Origin: Pyronema omphalodes
Taxonomy: Eukaryota; Ascomycota; Pezizomycetes; Pezizales; Pyronemataceae
Length of the DNA: 64,000 bases
Direction of reading: 5' to 3'
NCBI GenBank assembly: GCA_024516155.1
Contig: JAJJXM010000022.1
Location: 248,001-312,000 of the forward strand
Shown: positions 1 through 12,739 of the stretch, in pieces
Layout: every line of letters starts with the position of its first letter
Numbering within the stretch: the stretch's first letter is position 1
The notes under the pieces: generated by a model
Databases searched by the model: none
What the model was told of the DNA's origin: nothing
The model's input: the letters and a program-made list of their open reading frames with translations, nothing else
Program-made: the position numbers and the translations under genes

Positions 1-554
1 GCAATCTCGTTCATAGCAATCTCGTTCATAGCAATTTCGTTCACAGCGACCATTATTCTGTCTGCTAGCATTGAGAGGATGTTTGCCTGGTGGATAGCTG
101 ACTGATCGCATAACGGATGAAGGCCGGGGGAGATGGATGAAGCAAATCAATGCGTCTGTCTGAAAACCAAAAAAAGTAAAATCATCTCTTGTTTTCTTTT
201 TCCTTTTCTTTTTCTTTTTCTTTTTCTTTTTCTTTTTCCTTTTCTTTTTCTTTTTCTGCCACGGATATCGGCTGCACTCACCGCGTGATACCCTATCCTT
301 TTCAAATCAGGTTATTGACTTGCAGCATCTCTTGCGGCATCCATCATCCCGCGACCATTATCCACGATGCATACTTGGTTAGAGTGCAATTTTGGCCGCT
401 GGCTGAGTATATAATCCAGCCTTTGTCCCTCAGTTTTCGAAACCATATTTCCTATTATTTCCTATTATTTCCTATTATTTCCTATTATTTCCTATTATTT
501 CCTATTATTTCTTATTATTTCCTATTCTTCCGTATTATTTCCTAATGTTATTAT

Positions 555-657
555 GGACGCAGGGGGGTTCGCCCTTTTGTCGTCCACGTTCAGAAGGCCC
601 GTCTTCGATTTCCCTTAAACAGGTGACCCTGTTCGAGAGAAGTCGGAGGCGGGCCTT
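555..657. repeat. Conserved two-hairpin block in U1
   Basis: Two adjacent imperfect palindromes are seen. Hairpin A (555-585) has GGACG pairing with CGTCC and an inner GGG/CCC stem around a TTCG-type loop. Hairpin B (594-657) has two 30-nt arms, starting AAGGCCCG and ending CGGGCCTT, around a 4-nt loop. The arms agree at 24 of 30 positions and all six differences are transitions, so on the plus strand four of them become G-U pairs in RNA. The function is unknown. Confidence 0.75.
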
Positions 658-815
658 TTGTGCGTTAGGTCGTTTTGACCACGGATGATTCCATTGCCGG
701 ATGTTTTCGACATCTTGTAAAGTATTAAGAATGAATCGGTATATCCATTTTATGTCCATATGTCGACCTGTGAAAATTGAAATTCTATCACTGTGTGAAA
801 ATTGCGTAATGTTGA

Positions 816-843
816 GCGCAGAGCAAACGGGATGCATTGTGTT
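816..843 (-). repeat. Short 5S rRNA-like fragment in U1
   Basis: On the minus strand these 28 bases match nucleotides about 24-51 of the full 5S genes at 15072-15186 and 60988-61102, with four differences. The core words GCATCCCGT and GCTCTGCGC are shared. It abuts the truncated third exon of the GH51 relic, so the relic appears to be joined to a piece of 5S sequence. It is too short to be a gene. Confidence 0.4.
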
Positions 844-846
844 GGG

Positions 847-1800
847 TTCTGTTATCCGTAGAAATAGAGGCTTGCCACCAGACGGGGTTGAAGTCACCCT
901 TCCTATCACCAACCATCAATCAGTAACCATCACTTGTAAGGGGGCTGGCTATATTGGAGGCCATCACGATGGTGATTTGGATAACTAATGCTTCATATCC
1001 ATGATAGAAACTGAACATTTTCTGCTGAGAATGACTCGTAGATAAAACAGTGGTATTAGGGTATGCAGTGAACCCGATAATGTCCGGTGTCCATTGGCAC
1101 CCATTTTAATTTCGAAGCAACGGTGCATAACTGCTGCGTGTAACCATCTCAGAATGTCTTTCCACGGTGAGAGCAAACATGGATTCCCTGGTTGCCGTTA
1201 CCATGATCGGGTACTTGAATCTTCCTTCGCTATGACACCAATCCACCCCTCTTACTCCATAGTTGCTGAGCACCGAGTATTCTCCAAGAAAGGTCTGTAC
1301 GCCCTTGTGAGCATAGATCTCTTGTCAGTTATCAAAAACTGCGGAGTCTCGTGTTGATAGAAATTCCAGAATGAACCAGGCGGAATAGTGGTGTTTCGAT
1401 TAGCCGGACTAGATTCTGTAGCTTGGCTGACGATGTAAGTGATGTTTGGTTGAACCTTCTTCAGAGCATCCATTTGCAAGTGGTATGTTTGTTAGATCCA
1501 GTGATCCTCCGGCGTAGATAGTCAACAACCGCTCGATTTCCATATCTTCATACCATGCTTGTTGCTCCAAGAATTCCAAACCATCCGTGTTGTAGTTACC
1601 TCAACCTTAGACATTCGTTCCCCAATAACCCTGATCCAGTATTCCAACCTCTCCAGTAGCATCAATCGGAATATCAATCCTTTCTTTAGGCAGAGTGTTG
1701 AACCAGAGCCATCGAAAGAACGGTCTCGTATGAGTTCTGCATAGCTACCACCGTCAGCCGAGTGGTTCATGTCTTCGAAACACAGATCATCGAGGAGAGT
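847..1800 (-). pseudogene. GH51 alpha-L-arabinofuranosidase relic in U1
   Basis: Minus-strand similarity to the intact gene at 18983-21238 runs from its third exon (the stretch encoding PVWWHASISADNR) and second intron back to the LFFEDINH region near the N-terminus. The reading frame is broken many times; for example, peptides from three different frames match the intact gene. A segment of about 200 bp is missing between 1468 and 1490. It corresponds to 19873-20072 of the intact gene and encodes the EIGNEDW acid/base segment, so the copy could not be active. The 3' end stops abruptly at 847, next to a short 5S-like sequence. Confidence 0.8.
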
Positions 1801-4375
1801 GTTGGTATGATTGCTGCTTTGTAAACCGTATGGTCGTTGATCCTGATCCTCATCAGTCCTACTCCAGCTTAGTCTTGCTGTAATCATGCCGTGATTCGCC
1901 CTTCTCGCAAAGCTGTCGTACTCTCGCACTTTGTCGGCCTCCGTGTCTCTGTCGCCCTGTCCACCTCGTCGATGCTGTCGCGGTTGAAAGTGGTGATATC
2001 GTCTCGTCGCTCCGCGTCGGGTAGTAGGGCGATCGACAGACAGACAGTCTTGCTAGTAGTTTGCTTGCTGATTCTCAACTCAACGTTCCTTGGTCTTCCT
2101 TTTCCTTATGACATCCAGAGTAGTCCTCCTGTTTCAAGCAAGATGGTCGAATGTAGGAAAAATAAAAAAGCCCTGCCTCCAATTTTACTCATCCAGTAAA
2201 CCCCTCTGACATCGACTGTTGGAGAGTGGGAAGAGTGGAAGCGAGGACATCTCCCATGGTAAAGAGCCAATCGCCAATCGTAGCACGGGGCTTGGCATCG
2301 CCTGGAGTCGCCTAGCTTCCCTTACCGGCTTATCATGTGGCATCACTCGACGCACTCGACGCACTCGACGCACTAGTCCTTCTTTGGGCAGCCAGAGGCA
2401 GCCAGCGGGTGACCAACCATAGCAGATGAGAGCCAGCAGATGAGAGCCAGCAGATGAGAGCATCAGCATCTGAAAGTTTGGAATATAATTGTTCGGATAT
2501 AGTTGTTCTGATATAATTGTTCGGATATAGTTGTTCTGATATAATTGTCCGGATATAATTGTTCCCAAACATAACCATAAGAACGGGGGATCATTTAGAC
2601 AGCCGCTGAATGTGAAACAAGCTCCCGTAACTCTGGATGTTTTCGCACTGACTTTTGCACTTTTATAGACATCACGACGTCTGGCAGTAATGTAGGAGCA
2701 GTTTATAGCTAAAAGCATAAGAGAAATACGTTTTACATACAATTAGAAAAGTTAATATCTTCGAAAAGTTAATATCTACAAGTAAAAGAAGTCCATGTAT
2801 TTTGAGCGAAAGAAGCGATGTGAATATGCAATTCCATGCATCCCCCTCTCACGCATACCCACTCCCGCACCCGAGCGCTACACCCGGTAAAGATTACAGT
2901 TCTCAATTCCAGTATCTCGAAGTAAAAGCACGTTAACCGATTGTAAGTCAGAAAGTAAAGAAGTTATATTGATATGTAATTTGATAAATACTATTTCTCA
3001 TACATACCCACACCCGGTCCCGGGCGCCACAGAGAGTCAAGATTACATGTAACGTCAGGTCTGTACAATCTCTCACTGATGCATTCTGCGCTAGGTATCA
3101 TTTACCATGTATTTTCAAACATACCGCGGTTATTTGTGGTTACCCTGTTTCGAGTAACCATCATATCAACAGATCACGATAGCGGAGGCAGATTATGTAA
3201 TCAAGAAACGCAAATTTCACGAATAATATTCTTTCAGTTAGATGAAATGCAATATTAACTGAGAATCATTGCTTCCTACTTTGTACTTCAATGTGTAATG
3301 CGATACATCCCCCTCTCACAGAGACCCACACCCGCTCCCAAGCGCCACAGAGAGTGAAGATTACCTATAATGTCAGGTACCATCTCTCGCTGGCACATCC
3401 TGCGATATGTATAATTAATGATAGAGTATCAATCAACTGTCCTTGTCGGCTTAGCCACTTAACGCGGCTTCCCAATATTCGACGTCAATGACTGTCTGCA
3501 GTTATTCGGTTCTCCACCGAGCGAGTGATATTAGGTCACTAGTCACTCAGCAGCTTCTGTATCAAGTACCCTTGTAAAAAAGGCCTATCCCGGGATGTCC
3601 TCCAATGATGTCAGAATCGTAATCGACAGTAATGGAATCCTGACAATTGCAACGATTTCTCTCTCTAGACCGGAGTGTGAACTGCTTCACCTGGTATGCA
3701 TCGCGGTCTGGACGGTAAATGCGGCTAGAAGGTGCCCTAGTTGATGATTCGATGTAATGGCGATGATTATTGTGTCTAACAGCAATTTCGTTCATACCAA
3801 TTTTGTTCATAGCAATCTCGTTCATAGCAATCTCGTTCATAGCAATTTCGTTCACAGCGACCATTATTCTGTCTGCTAGCATTGAGAGGATGTTTGCCTG
3901 GTGGATAGCTGACTGATCGCATAACGGATGAAGGCCGGGGGAGATGGATGAAGCAAATCAATGCGTCTGTCTGAAAACCAAAAAAAGTAAAATCATCTCT
4001 TGTTTTCTTTTTCCTTTTCTTTTTCTTTTTCTTTTTCTTTTTCTTTTTCCTTTTCTTTTTCTTTTTCTGCCACGGATATCGGCTGCACTCACCGCGTGAT
4101 ACCCTATCCTTTTCAAATCAGGTTATTGACTTGCAGCATCTCTTGCGGCATCCATCATCCCGCGACCATTATCCACGATGCATACTTGGTTAGAGTGCAA
4201 TTTTGGCCGCTGGCTGAGTATATAATCCAGCCTTTGTCCCTCAGTTTTCGAAACCATATTTCCTATTATTTCCTATTATTTCCTATTATTTCCTATTATT
4301 TCCTATTATTTCCTATTATTTCCTATTATTTCCTATTATTTCCTATTCTTCCGTATTATTTCCTAATGTTATTAT

Positions 4376-4478
4376 GGACGCAGGGGGGTTCGCCCTTTTG
4401 TCGTCCACGTTCAGAAGGCCCGTCTTCGATTTCCCTTAAACAGGTGACCCTGTTCGAGAGAAGTCGGAGGCGGGCCTT
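4376..4478. repeat. Conserved two-hairpin block in U2
   Basis: This is the same 103-nt block as in U1, without visible change in either stem. Confidence 0.75.
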
Positions 4479-4779
4479 TTGTGCGTTAGGTCGTTTTGAC
4501 CACGGGTGATTCCATTGCCGGATGTTTCCGACATCATGTAAAGTATTAAGAATGAATCGGTATATCCAGTGTTGAAATGTAAGAATGTACCGAGTAAAAC
4601 AATCCGTTGCGAGATGAAGAGGGAGAGGATATTCTGAGTTTGAATCATGAGCAAGTTACGCTCCCTTTCTTTCCTTACTGTCGTCTTGTCGTAGGGTGAT
4701 GTACTGAGGAAGAATGACATTCTACAGTCCGGATCCTGCCACCTATACCAAATATTATCCAGCAAACTGTTTCAGATCT

Positions 4780-5290
4780 ACACACTTCTGTGAGAAGAGG
4801 TCTCTTTCCCGTTATCAACAGCTGTGGAGTCTCGTATTGATAAAAAATCCCATAATGATCCAGGTCGAATAGTGCAGTTTTGATTAGCCGGACTGGATTC
4901 TGTAGCTTGACTGGTGATGTAAGTGATGTTTAATTGAACCTTCTTCAGAGCATCCGTTTTCGGGTGGTGTGTTTGTTAGATCCAGTAATCCTCCGGCGTC
5001 GATAGTTAACAACCGCTTGATTTCCATATCTTCATACCATTGCAGGTATTCCAAGAATCCCAAACCATCGGTGTTGTGGTGACTCCAACCTTGAACATTC
5101 GTTCCCCAATAACCCTGATCTAGTATCCCAACATCTCCAGTAGCATCAATAGTGATATCCATCCTTTCTTTGGTTCGAGTGTCAAATCAGAGCTTTGGAA
5201 GGCACTGTTTCGGAGAAGCCCAGCCTAGCAACCGTCGTCGCCGGAGTGGTTGATGTTTCCGAAGAAGAGACCATCGAGGAGAGTGTTGGT
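4780..5290 (-). pseudogene. GH51 relic in U2
   Basis: This is a shorter minus-strand relic of the GH51 gene: the C-terminal third is missing and similarity starts near the nucleophile region. It carries the same internal deletion (rejoined near 4946-4970) and frame breaks. A readable fragment still encodes residues such as GYWGTNVQGWSHHNTDGLGF, which mixes the N-terminal NEGWWG motif with the later YYNTDGLGF motif, so a second large deletion has removed the part between them. Confidence 0.75.
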
Positions 5291-8200
5291 ATGATTGCTG
5301 CTTTGTAAACCGTATGGTCATTGATTCTGATCCTCATCAGTCCTACTCCAGCTTAGTCTTGCTGTAATCCTGCCGTGATTCGCCCTTCCCGCAAAGCTGT
5401 CGTACTCTCGCACTTTGTCGGCCTCCGTGTCTCTGTCGCCCTGTCCGCCTTGCCGATGCTGTCGCAGTTGAAAGTGGTGATATCGTCTCGTCGCTCCGCG
5501 TCGGGTAGTAGGGCGATCGACAGACAGACAGTCTTGCTAGTAGTTTGCTTGCTGATTCTCAACTCAACGTCCCTTGGTCTTCCTTTTCCTTATGACATCC
5601 AGAGTAGTCCTCCTGTTTCAAGCAAGATGGTCGAATGTAGGAAAAATAAAAAAAGCCCTGCCTCCAATTTTACTCATCCAGTAAACCCCTCTGACATCGA
5701 CTGTTGGAGAGTGGGAAGAGTGGAAGCGAGGACATCTCCCATGGTAAAGAGCCAATCGCCAATCGTAGCACGGGGCTTGGCATCGCCTGGAGTCGCCTAG
5801 CTTCCCTTACCGGCTTATCATGTGGCATCACTCGACGCACTCGACGCACTCGACGCACTAGTCCTTCTTTGGGCAGCCAGAGGCAGCCAGCGGGTGACCA
5901 ACCATAGCAGATGAGAGCCAGCAGATGAGAGCATCAGCATCTGAAAGTTTTGAATATAATTGTTCGGATATAGTTGTTCTGATATAATTGTTCGGATATA
6001 ATTCTGATATAATTGTTCGGATATAATTCTGATATAATTGTTCGGATGTAATTGTACATGCTTTCGCCTTACACACCTGCGTGACATACCTACACCGTCC
6101 TTCGAGAACACTTCTGGTGCACATTGATGGAAATGATGGATGTCGCTTTGACGAATCATGACTGCGAAATAAACCTTCTCTTACACGCAATTGAACGCCT
6201 AAAATAGACTGGGGTCTGGAACTTAGGCAGCCGCTGAATGTGAAACATGTTCCCGTAACTGTGGATGTTTTCGCACTGACTTTTGCACTTTTAGAGACAT
6301 CACGACGTCTAGCTGTATTTCAAGAAAAGTTCTAAGCTACATAAGATGATAAATAGTACGACTTTTACACAAAGTTCTAAACTCTGAAATTCATACCCAA
6401 CGGCACATTTATGAGTTCTAAGCGACAAGCGACAGAAATGATATACAAATGTAAATCGGTAAATCTTCTCCTCTCACACATACCCGCTCGCGCTCCCGAA
6501 CACCACACAGAGTGAAGATTACATGTAACGTGAGGTACAATCTCTTACTGATGCATTCTGCGCTAGGTATCTTTAGCGACGGATTATCAATTATACTGCG
6601 GTTAACATTGAATACTGATTATGTAAGCAATGTGTTATGACCCTCGGAAAAGGATTACCATTTTGGTTGAGACGAAATGAAAGATCAACTTACAGTTATT
6701 ATCAATCTTCTCGGCTTGTACTTGCAGCTTTCTTATGATATGCGGTGAACCATATACGCAAAAGCGTTCGATATCTCGCTCCAATTACCATCTATAGTGA
6801 CTAGGCGTTACACGTCACAAGTGATATAGCATGAGCATTGTAAGACCATCTCCTGCATAATTCTTACCCAGAGTGATTTCATGGGTACATACATCCTAAA
6901 TCTTGAATCGTGAGAGGAAGGGGATATCGGAGGTTAGTAGAACTAAGTATCTCTTAGATGTTGGAACCTCGCCTCCCCGGTATTCAATCACTGGCAGCAC
7001 AAAGAAGCTTCGAAGCTTAAATGACTTGATCTTTTTTTATCATCTTTGAGTGTTGCCGATCGCAATGCTGTCGTAAAAACACCGGACACTTAGCCAGAGT
7101 AGGATCGATACGACATTCAGCAATTGTCGGAAGGGACGCAAGGACAACTGATCGGTTTCTATCTCTATTTTGTTATTTTCGCTTGGTCGACACTAAAAGT
7201 TCATTGACGCGTTTTCCAGCCATGAAAAATACTTGAAGACAGTTTCGAGATCACGTTGTGCCGGAACGCGGCTTGCAATTACTTTCAAAATGAAGTCAAT
7301 GTCTACATGTACCGCGCTTGAAACCAGCGAAACACTGTGAAGATGAGTAGCTTTTTCGAAGAGTCGTTACTGTGTCCTACATGACGTTTTAGGACGTCGT
7401 CAGCGTATGGTTTAATCAAGCGATATTCGTTATAAGGCTCCAATACTCGACGTCAATGACTGTCTACAGGTATTCGGTCTTCCACCGAGCGAGTGATATC
7501 AGGTGACTAGTCACTCAGCATCTTCTCCATCAAGAACCCTTGTGAAAAAGGCCTATCCCGGGGTGTCCTCCCATGATGTTAGAATTTAAATCGCGAGTAA
7601 TTTCGTTCTGATAATTGCAACAACTCGTGTCTTTGGATCATAATGCGAATACATACATCCTACATCCTAGATCGCGATCACTCTCGGAATGCAAGCGATA
7701 TGGATATAGATAAGCGTGTCTATGTATCTACTACGTAACCTTGTAAAAAGAGGTCAACCAGTCTCCCAACACCATGTCAACGTGAATACATCATTAGACA
7801 AAAACAGTTGTATACCCTCAAATTCCAATCTCAACCATATTCTAAAATGCTCGCCAAACTGTGTCATAATCTCCCCAAAGTCGTATGATGCTAAATGTCA
7901 CCGCATTCTGGCATTTGCAACGAGTTCTCTTTCTACACTGGAGTGTGAACTGCTTCACCTGGTATGCATCGCGGTCTGGGCGGTAAATGCGGCTAGAAGG
8001 TGCCCTAGTTGATGATTCGATGTAATGGCAATGATTATTGTGTCTAACAGCAATTTCGTTCATAGCAATTCCGTTCACAGCAATGTCGTTCACAGCAATT
8101 TCGTTCACAGCAATTTCGTCCATAGCGATGATTATTCCGTCTGCTAGCATTGAGAGGATTTCTGCCTGGTGCATAGCTGACTGATCGCATAACGGATGAA

Positions 8201-8568
8201 GGCCGAGGGAGATCCATGAAGCAAATGCGTCTGTCTGAAAACAAAAAAAGTACAAGTAAAATCATCTCTTGTTTTCTTTTTCCTTTTCCTTTTCTTTTTC
8301 TGCCACGGATATCGGCTGCACTCACCGCGTGATACCCTATCCTTTTCAAATCAGGTTATTGACTTGCAGCATCTCTTGCGGCATCCATCATCCCGCGACC
8401 ATCATCCACGATGCATACTTGGTTAGAGTGCAATTTTGGCCGCTGGCTGAGTATATAATCCAGCCTTTGTCCCTCAGTTTTCGAAACCATATTTCCTATT
8501 ATTTCCTATTATTTCCTATTATTTCCTATTATTTCCTATTCTTCCGTATTATTTCCTAATGTTATTAT

Positions 8569-8671
8569 GGACGCAGGGGGGTTCGCCCTTTTGTCGTCCA
8601 CGTTCAGAAGGCCCGTCTTCGATTTCCCTTAAACAGGTGACCCTGTTCGAGAGAAGTCGGAGGCGGGCCTT
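8569..8671. repeat. Conserved two-hairpin block in U3
   Basis: This is the same 103-nt block as in U1 and U2, without visible change in either stem. Confidence 0.75.
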
Positions 8672-8829
8672 TTGTGCGTTAGGTCGTTTTGACCACGGGT
8701 GATTCCATTGCCGGATGTTTTCGACATCATGTAAAGTATTCAGAATGAATCGGTGTATCCATTTTATCTCCACATGTCGACCTATGAAAATTGAAATTCT
8801 ATCACTGTGTGAAAATTGCGCAATGTTGA

Positions 8830-8857
8830 GCGCAGAGCAGACGGGATGCATTGTGTT
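8830..8857 (-). repeat. Short 5S rRNA-like fragment in U3
   Basis: This is the same 28-base 5S-like piece as in U1, with one base closer to the real 5S sequence (GTCTGCTC). It has the same junction with the GH51 relic. U2 and U4 lack it. Confidence 0.4.
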
Positions 8858-8860
8858 GGG

Positions 8861-9620
8861 TTCTGTTATCCGTAGAAATAGAGGCTTGCCACCAGACGGG
8901 GTTGAAGTTACCCTTCCTATCACCAACCATCAATCAGTAACCATCACTTGTGAGGGGGCTGCCCCTGATAATAACTCGTAGATGAAACAGTCGTATTAGT
9001 GTATGTAGTGAACCCAATAATGTCCGGTGTCCATTGGCACCCATTTTAATTTCGAAGCAACGGTGCATAACTGCTGCGTGTAACCATCTCAGAATGTCTT
9101 TCCACGGTGAGAGCAAACATGGATTCCCTGGTTGCCGTTACCATGATCGGGTACTTGAATCTTCCTTCGCTATGACACCAATTCACCCCTCTTACTCCAT
9201 AGTTGCTGAGAACCGAGTATTCTCCAAGAAAGGTCTGTACGCCCTTGTGAGCATAGATCTCTTGTCAGTTATCAAAAACTGCGGAGTCTCGTGTTGATAG
9301 AAATTCCAGAATGAACCAGGCGGAATAGTGGTGTTTCGATTAGCCGGACTAGATTCTGTAGCTTGGCTGACGATGTAAGTGATGTTTGGTTGAACCTTCT
9401 TCAGAGCATCCATTTGCAAGTGGTATGTTTGTTAGATCCAGTGATCCTCCGGCGTAGATAGTCAACAACCGCTCGATTTCCATATCTTCATACCATGCTT
9501 GTATTCCAAGAATCTCAAGCAATCGGTGTTGTGGTGACTCCAGCCTTGAACATTCGTTCCTCAATAACCCTGATCTAGTTTTTCAACCTCTCCAGTAGCA
9601 TCAATCGGAATATCACATTG
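8861..9620 (-). pseudogene. GH51 relic in U3
   Basis: This minus-strand relic is nearly identical to the U1 copy over its C-terminal and central parts, including the third-exon match, the same internal deletion (rejoined near 9407-9435) and the same frame breaks. Its N-terminal end is shorter than in U1. Some 30 bases present in U1 around 955-1010 are absent here. Confidence 0.8.
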
Positions 9621-10858
9621 AGAAGAGTGTTGGTCTGATTGCTGCTTTGTAACCCGTATGGCCATTGATTCTGATCCTCATCAGTCCTACTCCAGCTTAG
9701 TCTTGGTGTAATCCCGCCGTGATTCGCCCTTCTCGCAAAAGCCGTCGTACTCTCACACCTTGTCGGCCTCTGTCTCTCTGTCGCCCTGTCCACCTCGTCG
9801 ATGCTGTCGCGGTTGAAAGTGGTGATATCGTCTCGTCGCTCCGCGTCGGGTAGTAGGGCGATCGACAGACAGACAGTCTTGCTAGTAGTTTGCTTGCTGA
9901 TTCTCAACTCAACGTCCCTTGGTCTTCCTTTTCCTTATGACATCCAGAGTAGTCCTCCTGTTTCAAGCAAGATGGTCGAATGTAGGAAAAATAAAAAAGC
10001 CCTGCCTCCAATTTTACTCATCCAGTAAACCCCTCTGACATCGACTGTTGGAGAGTGGGAAGAGTGGAAGCGAGGACATCTCCCATGGTAAAGAGCCAAT
10101 CGCCAATCGTAGCACGGGGCTTGGCATCGCCTGGAGTCGCCTAGCTTCCCTTACCGGCTTATCATGTGGCATCACTCGACGCACTCGACGCACTCGACGC
10201 ACTAGTCCTTCTTTGGGCAGCCAGAGGCAGCCAGCGGGTGACCAACCATAGCAGATGAGAGCCAGCAGATGAGAGTATCAGCATCTGAAAGTTTGGAATA
10301 TAATTGTTCGGATATAGTTGTTCTGATATAATTGTTCGGATATGGTTGTTCTGATATAATTGTCCGGATATAATTGTTCCCAAACACAACCATAAGAACG
10401 TGGGATAATTTAGGCAGCCGCTGAATGTGAAACAAGCTCCCGTAACTCTGGATGTTTTCGCACTGACTTTTGCACTTTTAGAGACATCGCGACGTCCGGT
10501 AGTAATGTAGGAGCAGTTTATAGCTAAAATCATAAGAGAAATACTTTCTATATACAGTTCAAAAAGTTAATATCTACAAGTAAAGGAACTCCATGTATTC
10601 TAAGCGACAAGCGAAAGAAGCGATGTCGATATGCAATCCGATGTATCCCCCTCCCACACATACTCACTCCCGCTCCCGAGCGATACACAGAGTGGAGATT
10701 ACCTGTAACGTCAGGTATGTACGATCTCTCACTGGTCTATACTGCGCTAGGTATCATTTACCATGCATTTTTTTAGCATATCGCGGTTGTTTGTGGTTAC
10801 CCTGTTTCGAGTAACCATCATATCAACAGATCACGATAGCGGAGACAGATTATATGAT

Positions 10859-11155
10859 CAAATAATAATCTTTCATTTCTGTATGCAGTCGTAAGGTTAT
10901 GACAGTCTTTATACCGATACTAATACTAATATTACATTTCCCAAATTTACTCCAACGCTTGTCTACACCTAAGGAAGTATAGATCAGGTAAGCGGGGCCG
11001 CCCTTGACACATGTCAAGTACGCTTTCACCCCGGAGAGTGACTGCTTATCCTGAGCACCAGGTAAACGTCCCTTTGGAGGGCCAACCCTGGTTACCAAGG
11101 ACACCTGTGGGAGCGACACGGCATTCGAACCCGTTTTATATAACCAAAAAACTCG
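10859..11155. other. Insertion of about 290 bp specific to U3
   Basis: Flanking sequence on both sides (ending near TATGATCAA, resuming near TCTCACGAATAATA) matches U1, but the roughly 290 bases between are absent from the other units. On the minus strand near its start lies a segment resembling a Pol III B box (GGGTTCGAATGCC, 11092-11104), but I see no A box. I found no convincing terminal repeats or target duplication, so it could be a solo LTR, a truncated SINE or simply sequence lost from the other units. Confidence 0.4.
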
Positions 11156-12458
11156 ACTCTCACGAATAATAGTCTTTCAGTCAGATGAAAGGAAAGATCA
11201 ATCGGGAGAAATCCTTAATCGTGTCTGTGTGTACCTGCACCGTTCTTATGGTATGAAGCGAAGAAGGCAGCAATATCGTGGAACGCGTACTTCAAGGCCG
11301 TCCATACTGGATTTCGACTCAACATCAATTTGAAATTTCAATCAGACGCCGTCCGAGGCATTTGAGGCCTATGCGTGACATAAGAAAACCTAGTTCTGTT
11401 GTTGTAGCCGAAGATATAACATGAGGCTACCCAATACTCGACGTCAATGACTATCTGTAGTTACTCGGCCTTCCACCGAGCGAGTGATATCAGGTGACTA
11501 GTCCCCTCAGCAAAGACCGAGGTTCAAGCGTGATTTGATTTTCTGAATATGTACATCACTGATTGTGGTAAGCTGTCTTGCATGAAGTGGTATGAATATG
11601 GATTAGTCACGAGTGTGCATATCTGATCTTAATTACCAAGCGGTATGGATATGGATGAGCGTGTCTATGTATCTACTCACTAACCTTGCAAAGAGAGACA
11701 AACCAATCTCCCAACACCGTATCAATGTGAATACATCATTAGACAAAAACAGTTACATACCCTCAAATTCCAATCTTAACCATATTCTAAAATGCTCACC
11801 AAACTGTGAAGTGTTACCGTATTCTGGCATTTGCAACGAGTTCTCTTTCTACACTGGAGTGTGAACTGCTTCACCTGGTATGCATCGCGGTCTGGGCGGT
11901 AAATGCGGCTAGAAGGTGCCCTAGTTGATGATTCGATGTAATGGCAATGATTATTGTGTCTAACAGCAATTTCGTTCATAGCAATTCCGTTCACAGCAAT
12001 GTCGTTCACAGCAATTTCGTTCACAGCAATTTCGTCCATAGCGATGATTATTCCGTCTGCTAGCATTGAGAGGATGTTTGCCCGGTAGATAGCTGACTGA
12101 TCGCATAACGGATGAAGGCCGAGGGATATCCATGAAGCAAATGCGTCTGTCTGAAAACAAAAAAAGTAAAATCATCTCTTGTTTTCTTTTTCCTTTTCTT
12201 TTTCTTTTTCTACCACGGATATCGGCTGCACTCACCGCGTGATACCCTATCCTTTTCAAATCAGGTTATTGACTCGCAGCATCTCTTGCGGCATCCATCA
12301 TCCCGCGACCATCATCCACGATGCATACTTGGTTAGAGTGCAATTTTGGCCGCTGGCTGAGTATATAATCCAGCCTTTGTCCCTCAGTTTTCGAAACCAT
12401 ATTTCCTATTATTTCCTATTCTTTCCTATTCTTCCGTATTATTTCCTAATGTTATCAT

Positions 12459-12561
12459 GGACGCAGGGGGGTTCGCCCTTTTGTCGTCCACGTTCAGAAG
12501 GCCCGTCTTCGATTTCCCTTAAACAGGTGACCCTGTTCGAGAGAAGTCGGAGGCGGGCCTT
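12459..12561. repeat. Conserved two-hairpin block in U4
   Basis: This is the same 103-nt block. The base four upstream of the block differs (GTTATCATGG rather than GTTATTATGG) but the stems are unchanged. Confidence 0.75.
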
Positions 12562-12739
12562 TTGTGCGTTAGGTCGTTTTGACCACGGGTGATTCCATTG
12601 CCGGATGTTTTCGACATCATGTAAAGTATTAAGAATGAATCGGTATATCCAGTGTTGAAATGTAAGAATGTACCGAGTAAAACAATCCGTTGGGAGATGA
12701 AGTGGGAGAGGATATTCTGGGGTTGAATCATGAGCAAGT

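Larger units (their letters stand above)
1..3472. repeat. Tandem repeat unit U1 (left end cut by window)
   Basis: This is the first of four long, closely similar tandem units; its beginning lies outside the window. In order it holds a 15-bp minisatellite (about 1-45), a TTTTTC-rich tract (189-257), a unique block, a 10-bp TCCTATTATT array (about 447-528), a hairpin block (555-657), a GH51 relic (847-1800), a block shared by all units (1880-2200), a triplicated CGACGCACT motif (2348-2374), a 14-bp GATATAATTGTTCG-type array (2480-2570), and nested copies of a 120-bp module (about 2820-3110 and 3290-3420). The unit ends at a landmark starting CAATATTCGACGTCAATGAC, which I use as the boundary of every unit. 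No transposase or reverse transcriptase is visible inside the unit. Small open frames here are shadows of the low-complexity DNA. Confidence 0.85.
3473..7440. repeat. Tandem repeat unit U2
   Basis: This is the second unit, with the same order of blocks as U1: 15-bp minisatellite (3779-3857), TTTTTC tract (4000-4068), TCCTATTATT array (about 4258-4349, the longest of all units), hairpin block (4376-4478), GH51 relic (about 4780-5290), shared block (5360-5690), CGACGCACT triplet and GATATAATTGTTCG array (5948-6055). Its GH51 relic lacks the C-terminal part found in U1 and U3 and has a different filler instead (4556-4770), which it shares with U4. About 6190-7440 is partly specific to U2 and contains nothing I can recognise. 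Distances between homologous landmarks are 3811 bp (U1 to U2) and 4269 bp (U2 to U3). Confidence 0.85.
7441..11431. repeat. Tandem repeat unit U3
   Basis: This is the third unit: 15-bp minisatellite (8048-8127), short TTTTTC tract (8269-8300), TCCTATTATT array (about 8492-8540), hairpin block (8569-8671), GH51 relic (8861-9620), shared block (9725-10025), CGACGCACT triplet and GATATAATTGTTCG array (about 10295-10382). It resembles U1 more than U2 in the piece upstream of the relic. Compared with U1 it carries about 290 extra bases at 10859-11155. The landmark spacing to U4 is 3910 bp. Confidence 0.85.

Noticed and set aside
189..545. Open frame with (FS)n repeats in U1 and its equivalents in U2-U4
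   Set aside because: It is the translation of the TTTTTC tract and decamer array, is not conserved in length, and has no domain.
3562..3961. Minus-strand frames with MNEIA repeats
   Set aside because: They come from the 15-bp minisatellite, which keeps frame because 15 is a multiple of 3. No start context or homology supports a gene.
10859..11155. tRNA-derived SINE in U3
   Set aside because: Only a B-box-like word is present; there is no A box at the right distance, no tail and no target duplication.
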